From NCBI RefSeq assembly GCF_027023985.1, contig NZ_JALVTW010000010.1, positions 62,001-126,000 of the forward strand: a DNA stretch of 64,000 nt, written 5' to 3'. A program made the translations under genes and the position numbers. Within the stretch, counting starts at the first letter, position 1. The number at the start of each line of letters is the position of its first letter. The notes under the pieces are model-generated. The model saw only the letters and a program-made list of their open reading frames with translations, did no database searches and was not told where the DNA came from. This DNA comes from Persephonella sp. (GTDB taxonomy: Bacteria; Aquificota; Aquificia; Aquificales; Hydrogenothermaceae). Shown here in pieces: positions 37,251 to 43,367 of the stretch.

Positions 37251-37868
37251 ATGAATATAAATGAACTCAAAAAAGAACTTGAAGAAAATTTTAAAGAAAT
37301 ATCCTCTAACAATGAAAATGAAGTTATAGACTTCATAATTAGACCAATTTTAGAGTTCTCTCTGAGAGAAAAAGGATTAAAATATAAACCTCATTATGTT
37401 AAAAGAAGTAATCAAAGTGGAAACAAGAATTTTAATCCAGATTTTATTTTGATGAAAAATGAAAATTATACTACCATGATTGAAGCAAAGAAACTAAATG
37501 AAACTTTTAATATTAATAGCTCTAAAGCGCTACTAAAATTTAAGAAAAACAAGTACACAAACGATGATAATGATGTTTTTGGTCAAATGCATCGTTATTT
37601 TCTTTATGCTAAGAAAGAATTAAAAGTAGAAATACCTATTGGAGTTCTAACAAATGGAAAAGATTGGTTATTCATAAAAGGTAAAGATTTTTGTGATTAT
37701 AACAACCTTAAATATTTATTTAATACATCTAAAAAATTTCCAAGTTTATATCCTAAAAATGGTTGGAAAGAACAAATTGAACAAATATCTATCTATAAAG
37801 ATGGAAAAGTTGATAAAGATAGGTTATCTGAATTAATTAATAAACTTCTAAGAATTTTTTGTCATTAA
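37251..37868 (+). CDS. PD-(D/E)XK nuclease, type I HsdR N-terminal-like
   Basis: 205 residues. FNPDFILMKNENYTTMIEAK has the spacing of a PD...ExK catalytic site, and FGQMHRYFLYAKKEL plus PIGVLTNGKDWLFIKG is the HsdR-N signature. Here it stands alone, without the helicase part of type I restriction enzymes. It would cut DNA if active. It is divergent from the dynamin genes with only 79 bp between starts. That and its AT-richness suggest it belongs to the same accessory module. Confidence 0.75.
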   Translation: MNINELKKELEENFKEISSNNENEVIDFIIRPILEFSLREKGLKYKPHYVKRSNQSGNKNFNPDFILMKNENYTTMIEAKKLNETFNINSSKALLKFKKNKYTNDDNDVFGQMHRYFLYAKKELKVEIPIGVLTNGKDWLFIKGKDFCDYNNLKYLFNTSKKFPSLYPKNGWKEQIEQISIYKDGKVDKDRLSELINKLLRIFCH

Positions 37869-38029
37869 TATAGCTTTAGTATTTAAGAAACTGTTTGCAT
37901 AACTGCCGATAGTATAGATAGAGCTGCCTAAAAATGACTATAAACTGTTTGTCTCGTAAATTTAAACGAATAACAAAAACACTATCACGAATAAAACTCT
38001 GTCATTATTCTTAGTATATCAACGAATTT

Positions 38030-38602
38030 TCATAAAAAGCATTTTTTAATTGCAACCAGAGAAGATACAAAAGCTTTTTCGCCGTTCGGTTTTGTGATTT
38101 TCTTCTCTTGATAAAAAACTATATAAAGGTCAGAAAAAAGTCTTAAAAGCTCATTAGGTCTAAGAAGATAATCTTTATTTTTAGGCTGCATAACGTCTTT
38201 ATCTTCAGATAAAGTAAATGTTTCAAAAATCAGAACACCTTCTTTTTTTAATCCTTCTTTTATTTGGGGAACAAGTCTTCTGTTTAAATAATTGATGTTT
38301 ACAATAAGGTCATAAGTATTTTCTGGAATATTATATGTATCAAGGTCAGCATTTATAGTATTTATCTGTGGAGCTTTTTCTTTTAATTTTTTTAAAGCTA
38401 CATCAGATATATCAACTGCATCTACATCAAAACCTTTTTGAGCAAGAAAAATAGAATTTCTTCCTAATCCGCAAGCCAAATCAAGGGCTTTTCCTTTATT
38501 TTTGGCAAGAGTATAGAACTTTTCCACTATTTCAGATGGATTTTCCCACGGATATTCCTCTTCTTGATATTTTTTGTTCCACTTTTCCTTATCTTTTTCC
38601 AT
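38030..38602 (-). CDS. Class I SAM-dependent methyltransferase (TehB-like)
   Basis: 190 residues. Motif I ALDLACGLGRNSIFLAQKG, then VDAVDISDVALKKL, and motif IV-like TYDLIVNINYLNRRLVPQI define the fold. The WNKKYQEEEYPWENPSEIVE start is seen in TehB-like proteins. Substrate unknown: family members act on small molecules or tellurite. It starts four bases after the kdsC stop, so it is cotranscribed with that gene. Confidence 0.85.
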   Translation of the reverse strand: MEKDKEKWNKKYQEEEYPWENPSEIVEKFYTLAKNKGKALDLACGLGRNSIFLAQKGFDVDAVDISDVALKKLKEKAPQINTINADLDTYNIPENTYDLIVNINYLNRRLVPQIKEGLKKEGVLIFETFTLSEDKDVMQPKNKDYLLRPNELLRLFSDLYIVFYQEKKITKPNGEKAFVSSLVAIKKCFL

Positions 38603-38606
38603 ATTT

Positions 38607-39131
38607 TTACCTGTAATAATCTTTTATTACATCTTCATATTTTCCTCGTAATTTTAAAATTAACTCTGCTATTTCCCTTACGGCTCCTTCTCCGCCTTTT
38701 TTTCTGGTTATATAAGCAACCAAATCCTTAAGCTCATTTACAGCATCTTTTACACAAACAGGAAAACCGACCCTTTTTAAAACAGGAATATCCACCAAAT
38801 CATCGCCAATATAAAGAATTTCTTCATCTGCAATATTGTATTTTTCCTTTAAATATCCATATGCTTCAAGCTTGTTTTTTGCATTCTGAATAACTTCTGT
38901 TATTCCCAGTTCTAAAGCTCTTTTTTGAACTACAGATGAACTACGGCTGGTTATAATAGCCGTTTTAATACCAGCTTTATGAAGAAGATTTATTCCAAGA
39001 CCATCTTTTACATTAAATTGCTTTAGTTCATTTCCTTCAGAATCATAAATAATTTTGCCATCTGTCAGAACACCATCAACATCAAAAATACACCACTTTA
39101 TTTTTAGAGCTCTACCTTTAAGATTTTCCAT
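38607..39131 (-). CDS. kdsC: Kdo 8-phosphate phosphatase
   Basis: 174 residues of the HAD C0 subfamily. The nucleophile motif CIFDVDGVLTDGKI is at the N-terminus, then NVKDGLGI, TSRSSSVV and IGDDLVDIPVLKRVG with the metal-binding Asp pair. KdsC hydrolyses Kdo-8-P to Kdo in lipopolysaccharide synthesis, following the KdsD encoded at 5443-6396. Upstream on its strand is a strong hairpin, which may attenuate it or end another transcript. The methyltransferase gene follows. Confidence 0.93.
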   Translation of the reverse strand: MENLKGRALKIKWCIFDVDGVLTDGKIIYDSEGNELKQFNVKDGLGINLLHKAGIKTAIITSRSSSVVQKRALELGITEVIQNAKNKLEAYGYLKEKYNIADEEILYIGDDLVDIPVLKRVGFPVCVKDAVNELKDLVAYITRKKGGEGAVREIAELILKLRGKYEDVIKDYYR

Positions 39132-39151
39132 TTTTTCTCCGAAATAGAAAT

Positions 39152-39173
39152 GAGGTACCTTTTATGGTACCTC
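39152..39173. terminator. 8-bp hairpin upstream of kdsC
   Basis: GAGGTACC (39152-39159) and GGTACCTC (39166-39173) form a perfect stem with a 6-base loop. On the minus strand, ATTTCTATTT follows, a weak T-tract, 21 bp before the kdsC ATG. It might be an attenuator or a terminator of an unseen upstream RNA. Confidence 0.4.
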
Positions 39174-39268
39174 AGGTGGCAGGTTCGGTAAAGATTATTA
39201 GGAGGGTAGCATTTAAATTATATATTAATATCCGAATATTCGCAAATTAAACCAAATATAAAATTGAT

Positions 39269-39297
39269 TTGACCTTTGTAGAATTAACTATTAAGAT
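39269..39297 (+). promoter_or_regulatory. Putative promoter of the coiled-coil lipoprotein gene
   Basis: TTGACC (39269-39274) and TAAGAT (39292-39297) are spaced by 17 bp. The hexamers each differ from consensus by one or two bases and lie 33 bp upstream of the start. Confidence 0.5.
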
Positions 39298-39329
39298 AAT
39301 TCTAAAATACACATTAGGGAGGTTAGATT

Positions 39330-39689
39330 ATGTTTGGAAAAGTATTAAAAGTAGGTGCTGTTTTAGGCATCTCAGCAGCAGTTCTTACAGGTTGTGCATC
39401 TAAGTCTTATGTTGACGAGCAAGATGCAAAAATCTTAGAAAAACTTCAAACTCTTGAAGGAAAAGTTAACGGGCTGGAAAAAGGAGATGCAGATATCAAA
39501 GCTAAACTTGGAGACCTGGAAGGAAAAGTTAGCTCTATGGAGCAAGAACATGCTTCTATGAAAAGCCAAATTCAAGAAAATTCTTCTGCTATCCAAAACC
39601 TCAGCCAAAGAGTTGATGCACTTGAAGGTAAATTAGACAGAATTTCTTCAAACATTGAAAGAGTAATGAGAAAATCTCTTTCTAAATAA
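39330..39689 (+). CDS. Lpp-like coiled-coil outer-membrane lipoprotein
   Basis: 119 residues. A lipoprotein signal (VLGISAAVLTGCASKS, Cys22) is followed by about 85 residues of heptad coiled coil (LQTLEGKVNGLEKGD, LGDLEGKVSSMEQEH, IQNLSQRVDALEGKL). It ends RVMRKSLSK with a C-terminal lysine, like Braun lipoprotein, whose terminal Lys is attached to peptidoglycan. The convergent gene is an L,D-transpeptidase, the enzyme class that makes that link. A GGGAGG ribosome-binding site precedes the ATG. A hairpin ends the transcript. Confidence 0.8.
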   Translation: MFGKVLKVGAVLGISAAVLTGCASKSYVDEQDAKILEKLQTLEGKVNGLEKGDADIKAKLGDLEGKVSSMEQEHASMKSQIQENSSAIQNLSQRVDALEGKLDRISSNIERVMRKSLSK

Positions 39690-39690
39690 C

Positions 39691-40986
39691 TTAATGTAAA
39701 AGGGGGATTGCATATCCCCTTTTTTCCTTTCCATAAAATTCTATTAAATGAGACGATACATTAGCCCCTTTTTCCCTTAAAAGTTTTAAAATCTGGCTTT
39801 TATCCTTTTCATTTAGGCTAAATATCTCAAGGTAAACATTGTGATTTTTGTAAATCTTATAATCTTTTTCTGTTATAACGACCTTTGTTCCTTTTGGAAC
39901 TATATCAAACAGCCTTATTATATCGCTATTATACATTCTTATACAGCCGTGGCTTACTTTCATTCCAATACCGAATTTTTTACTTGTCCCATGTAACAAA
40001 TAATCTGTATGACCGAGCCTCATCGCCCTTACACCAAGGGGATTATTAGGTCCAGGCGGAACTACAGGAGGTAAATCCGGATTTTCCTCTCTAATTGATT
40101 TTGGAACAACCCATTCTGGATGTTCTTTTTTCTGAGTTATCTTAAATTCTCCAACAGGGGATTTTTTTTCATCAACACCAATCCCAACAGGAAAAGTTAT
40201 AACGTAAGCATCTCCATCTATTATTAATGGATAATAAAGTCTTTTTTCAGAAAGGTTTATATAGATAGTTCCAAATTCAAAATCTTGTTCAGGAAGAAGT
40301 CTTCTTCTAGGGATAAAAACTGCCATTCTTTTTTGAACATCAAATGGGTCAATATGTGGATTGGCAATCCTTAGCTCATCATATCCAAGATCAAGCTTTT
40401 TAGCGATTTCTACAAGAGTTGTATTTTCCTTTGAGATATAAAGTTCATTCCAGCCTATAAGATTATCTTCTTGTAGTTTAAATATATTAACTCCCGGGTC
40501 AAATCTTTGATACTCTGGGGTTGTTATATTGAAAATTGGTTTTTCTGTTTTAAGCAGATAGGCTGCTTTTTTCTTTATATAGCTACAGATTTTGTATGCA
40601 CCTTTATCTATAAAAAAATTATTTGTCACAACAAAAATTCTCATTTTTGTATCTTTAGAAAATTTAGAGTTTATATATCTGTTGAATAGTTTCAGTAATT
40701 TTTTTCTCTGGCCTGTTTTTGCATAGGCGACTGATAGCATATAAACAAGGTCTTCTTTTTGAGAAACTGAGTTAATATTTTTTAGAGCTTTAAGGCCATG
40801 GTGTATGGCCATTTGATACAATCCATCATTAAAAGACCTCAAGGCAATAACATAGTCCTTATCTAAACTCTCCTGCTCAGCCTGTGTAAGTGCATCATTC
40901 AGGAGAGCATCAAAATCCTCTGAAAAAGCTGTCTGTATAAGTAATAAAACTGCTAAAATAAAATACATAACTAAAGATTTTATCAT
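39691..40986 (-). CDS. LysM-containing L,D-transpeptidase
   Basis: 431 residues. A signal peptide (YFILAVLLLIQTAFSED) is followed by a TPR-like helical region (about 25-140) and a LysM-like segment (TTLVEIAKKLDLGYDELRIANPHI). The YkuD domain carries HTDYLLHGTSKKFGIG and SHGCIRMYNSDIIRLFD, with the catalytic Cys in HGC. These enzymes form 3-3 crosslinks or attach lipoproteins to peptidoglycan in the periplasm. It converges on the Lpp-like gene, a candidate substrate. Confidence 0.93.
   Translation of the reverse strand: MIKSLVMYFILAVLLLIQTAFSEDFDALLNDALTQAEQESLDKDYVIALRSFNDGLYQMAIHHGLKALKNINSVSQKEDLVYMLSVAYAKTGQRKKLLKLFNRYINSKFSKDTKMRIFVVTNNFFIDKGAYKICSYIKKKAAYLLKTEKPIFNITTPEYQRFDPGVNIFKLQEDNLIGWNELYISKENTTLVEIAKKLDLGYDELRIANPHIDPFDVQKRMAVFIPRRRLLPEQDFEFGTIYINLSEKRLYYPLIIDGDAYVITFPVGIGVDEKKSPVGEFKITQKKEHPEWVVPKSIREENPDLPPVVPPGPNNPLGVRAMRLGHTDYLLHGTSKKFGIGMKVSHGCIRMYNSDIIRLFDIVPKGTKVVITEKDYKIYKNHNVYLEIFSLNEKDKSQILKLLREKGANVSSHLIEFYGKEKRGYAIPLLH
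39698..39728 (+). terminator. Terminator of the Lpp-like gene, inside the convergent coding region
   Basis: AAAAGGGG (39698-39705) pairs with CCCCTTTT (39716-39723), followed by TTCCTTTCC. It starts eight bases after the Lpp-like stop and lies in the last codons of the convergent L,D-transpeptidase gene. Confidence 0.75.
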
Positions 40987-40999
40987 TTAAGGTGGCTAT

Positions 41000-41497
41000 T
41001 TGAAAAAAATATTTCTTGCTTTAGGTTCAAATATCGGCAATAGGCAGGAAAATATAAATCAGGCAATAAGGTTTTTATCTAAAGAAATTACTGATATAAA
41101 ACGAGCACCAATCTATGAATCAAAGGCTGTAGGCTATGAAGACCAGCCCGATTTTTTAAATACAGTTATATCTGGATATACAGATTTATCCCCTGAAGAG
41201 TTATTGAATTTCGTTAAAAAAGTTGAAAAACAGACAGGGAGAATAAAAAGATTTAGATGGGGTCCAAGAGAGATTGATATAGATATCATTTTTTATGGGA
41301 ATTTAGTTATAGAAAAAGATAATCTTATAATCCCCCATCCTCGCATTCAGGAACGGGATTTTGTCTTAAAACCGCTTTGCGATTTGGAACCTGAGTTTAT
41401 ACATCCTGTTTTGAAAAAAACCGTTCTGGAACTTTTAAACAATCTAAAAGAAAAATCAATAATCAGGGAAACCTCAAAAACTGGGAATAAATGCTAA
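41000..41497 (+). CDS. folK: 6-hydroxymethyl-7,8-dihydropterin pyrophosphokinase
   Basis: 165 residues. FALGSNIGNR-type start (LALGSNIGNRQENI), RFRWGPREIDIDIIFYG and IIPHPRIQERDFVLKPL are the standard FolK motifs. The enzyme pyrophosphorylates the pterin with ATP in folate synthesis. AAGGTGG precedes a TTG start at 41000. No folP or folB was recognised nearby. The stop shares four bases (CTAA) with the convergent VapC stop. Confidence 0.95.
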   Translation: MKKIFLALGSNIGNRQENINQAIRFLSKEITDIKRAPIYESKAVGYEDQPDFLNTVISGYTDLSPEELLNFVKKVEKQTGRIKRFRWGPREIDIDIIFYGNLVIEKDNLIIPHPRIQERDFVLKPLCDLEPEFIHPVLKKTVLELLNNLKEKSIIRETSKTGNKC

Positions 41498-41892
41498 TGA
41501 TTTTTTAGTAATTTTTTAGAAAATTCTGATAAAAGTTCAACTTCAGGATAATGTTTAACATTTCTTGTTACTATTTTTAGATTTTTTTCTTTTGCAGTTG
41601 CCATTATTAAGCAATCAATATTAGAAAGTGTAATACCTTTTTTTCTGTAATTTCTATAAAACTCAGCTCCAGTTTTTATAATGTTTTCATCTAAATTTAT
41701 TATTTCTATTAACTTTACAAAATCCTGAATTATCTTTTGTTGTCTTACTGCAAAAGCTCCTTTTAATAGCTCATAGTGAGTTAATATACTTATATAGCAA
41801 TCTTCATTTAGAATTTCTGAGAAAAGATTTACTGCATAATCCTTATTCTTTAGAAAATCTATGCAAACATCAGTATCTATTATGTATCCCAT
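41494..41892 (-). CDS. VapC-type PIN-domain toxin
   Basis: 132 residues. GYIIDTDVCIDFLKN (first Asp), ISILTHYELLKGAF (conserved Glu), TLSNIDCLIMATAKEKNLKIVT (Asp) and TRNVKHY give the PIN acidic quartet in proper order. VapC toxins cut specific RNAs, often tRNA or rRNA loops. It starts 13 bp inside the antitoxin gene. Confidence 0.9.
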   Translation of the reverse strand: MGYIIDTDVCIDFLKNKDYAVNLFSEILNEDCYISILTHYELLKGAFAVRQQKIIQDFVKLIEIINLDENIIKTGAEFYRNYRKKGITLSNIDCLIMATAKEKNLKIVTRNVKHYPEVELLSEFSKKLLKNH

Positions 41893-42134
41893 TCTTTCTC
41901 CCTTTCCTTTTGAGTTCTAATATCCTCTTTCCTTGCTTTATTTTCATATTCCAAACCATCTTTTATTTCCCAATCTTTTAGACTTCCTGCCATTGACAAA
42001 ATTTTTTCTTTTTTCTTCTTCTTTAAATAATCTTCAAGGGCTTCTTTTACTATATGACTGAAATTTTCTGAAAATTCTCTTGCTTCTTTATAAATATTCT
42101 CAGGAATAGAAATAGTTTTTTTTACTACACCCAT
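41880..42134 (-). CDS. Ribbon-helix-helix-type VapB antitoxin
   Basis: 84 residues starting MGVVKKTISIPENIYKEARE, the RHH DNA-binding strand-helix typical of antitoxins, with a C-terminal acidic/basic tail that would wrap the toxin. The ATG at 42134 follows AAGGAGGTGA by seven bases; an earlier GTG falls within that site. The palindrome just upstream is a likely autoregulatory operator. The operon borders the DnaA-box cluster. Confidence 0.85.
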   Translation of the reverse strand: MGVVKKTISIPENIYKEAREFSENFSHIVKEALEDYLKKKKKEKILSMAGSLKDWEIKDGLEYENKARKEDIRTQKEREKEWDT

Positions 42135-42171
42135 TATTATCACCTCCTTATTCTAAAGTAAGAATATTTTA

Positions 42172-42189
42172 TAATACTTTCAAGTATTA
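42172..42189 (-). promoter_or_regulatory. Palindromic operator upstream of vapBC
   Basis: TAATACTT (42172-42179) and AAGTATTA (42182-42189) flank a 2-bp spacer, 38 bp upstream of the antitoxin start. A second, weaker inverted repeat (TATTCT/AGAATA) lies at 42149-42166. Position and symmetry fit autoregulation by the VapB antitoxin. Confidence 0.5.
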
Positions 42190-42209
42190 CAAAGATACCC
42201 AAAAACGAG

Positions 42210-42612
42210 TTATCCACAGGTTATCCACAAGGCGAACATTATGTAAGTGATTGATAAATATATGAAATTAAAAAATTATCCACAGGGGTTGTGGATAACT
42301 CAGAAAAAATTGTGGATAACTGGGCAAAAGTTGTGGATAACTTAGCCTTAAATTGTGGATAACTTCAACTTATCCACAAAGTTATCCACAGGGTTAAGTA
42401 GTTGAAAAACAAGAAAAGTTAGTTGATATTAACCTGTAAGTTATTGTAATAAAAAGATTTTTCAAAAATTGAGTTATCCACAGGTTATCCACAAGTTATC
42501 CACATTTTTGAACTACTATAAGTTATTGAAAAATATATAAAAAATTAAGTTATCCACATATCCACAGGCCATTATTATTCTTATTATTATTTATATTTTT
42601 AAAAACTAAAAA
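42210..42612. other. oriC: Candidate replication origin (oriC): DnaA-box cluster with DnaA-trio-like run
   Basis: No gene lies here. Thirteen perfect TTATCCACA boxes were counted: forward at 42210, 42221, 42276, 42370, 42382, 42474, 42485, 42496 and 42550; reverse at 42290, 42311, 42332 and 42354 (start positions). A near-match ATATCCACA is at 42558. Reverse boxes are 21-22 bp apart and several forward boxes 11-12 bp apart, so they face the same side of the helix. After the last box come GGCC, an ATT/TTA trinucleotide run (42571-42593) resembling DnaA-trios, and an AT-rich stretch. That order matches a bacterial basal unwinding system. dnaA itself is not adjacent. The alternative is a DnaA-titrating locus. 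Confidence 0.85.
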
Positions 42613-43314
42613 TTAAAAAGAAAAGAATCTATCTAAAAACCGGTAAAGATGATTTTCAAGCTGGATAAATTTTTTGTAATCGGATATCATCTCTTCAGGT
42701 TTCTGGATATATTTTCCTTCCTGTTTAAGCTCAGTTTCTCCTTCTTTAATCCAGTTTCTAACACTTTCTAAGTCAACTTCAAAGTGGAACTGAAGGGCAA
42801 CTACTTTTCCATCTTCCGTTTCAAAAGCCTGATTAGGACATCCTTCACTGTAAAATGTGTGAATGGTTCCTGCCGGAATATCAAATGTATCTCCATGCCA
42901 ATGGAAAACTTCTATTTCCTGTGGAAAGTCGTAAAAATATTTGGATTGCTCTGCTTTATCTGTTTTAAAAACCGGAAACCAGCCAATCTCTTTATCACCA
43001 CATTTATAAATTTTGCTTCCCATTACTTCAGCAATTAATTGAGCTCCAAGACATACTCCCAGAACTTTTTTACCAAGTTTTATTGCATTTTCTATAAAAA
43101 CTTTTTCTTTTTTTAGAAATGGATATTTATCTTCATCATAAACCCCCATAGGACCACCCATTATTACGAGGACATCAAATGATGAAAAGTCCGGAAATGG
43201 TTCATTTTTATATAAATGTGTTCCTTTTATTTGAGTTATATCCCTGTCTTTTGCCCATCTGAATATATTTGCAGGGGTTTCGTAAGGAACATGTTGAAAA
43301 TAATGTATTCTCAT
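42613..43314 (-). CDS. Class I glutamine amidotransferase-like protein
   Basis: 233 residues. IMGGPMGVYDE, the nucleophile elbow VLGVCLGAQLIAEVMG (Cys) and LQFHFEVDLESV (His and Glu) form the GATase triad. It resembles free-standing GMP-synthase-like amidotransferases (YfeJ-type) of unknown acceptor. The start at the MRIHYF ATG (43314) is supported by GGAGGA five bases upstream. It lies beside the DnaA-box cluster, transcribed towards it. Confidence 0.88.
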   Translation of the reverse strand: MRIHYFQHVPYETPANIFRWAKDRDITQIKGTHLYKNEPFPDFSSFDVLVIMGGPMGVYDEDKYPFLKKEKVFIENAIKLGKKVLGVCLGAQLIAEVMGSKIYKCGDKEIGWFPVFKTDKAEQSKYFYDFPQEIEVFHWHGDTFDIPAGTIHTFYSEGCPNQAFETEDGKVVALQFHFEVDLESVRNWIKEGETELKQEGKYIQKPEEMISDYKKFIQLENHLYRFLDRFFSF

Positions 43315-43367
43315 TATTTCCTCCAAATTTAGTTATATCATTTATTTCGTAACAGGAAACTTTTTCC

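Noticed and set aside
37869-38029. Possible att site or repeat array after the nuclease gene
   Set aside because: Only the 10-mer AAACTGTTTG occurs twice; there is no integrase gene, tRNA target or longer repeat.
41494-42134. VapBC as part of the oriC machinery
   Set aside because: Standard toxin-antitoxin architecture and its own palindromic operator explain it; adjacency to the box cluster is probably incidental.
42210-42612. Alternative reading of the box cluster as a plasmid iteron array
   Set aside because: The repeats are the exact chromosomal DnaA consensus on both strands with varied spacing and no adjacent rep gene; a chromosomal origin or DnaA sink fits better.
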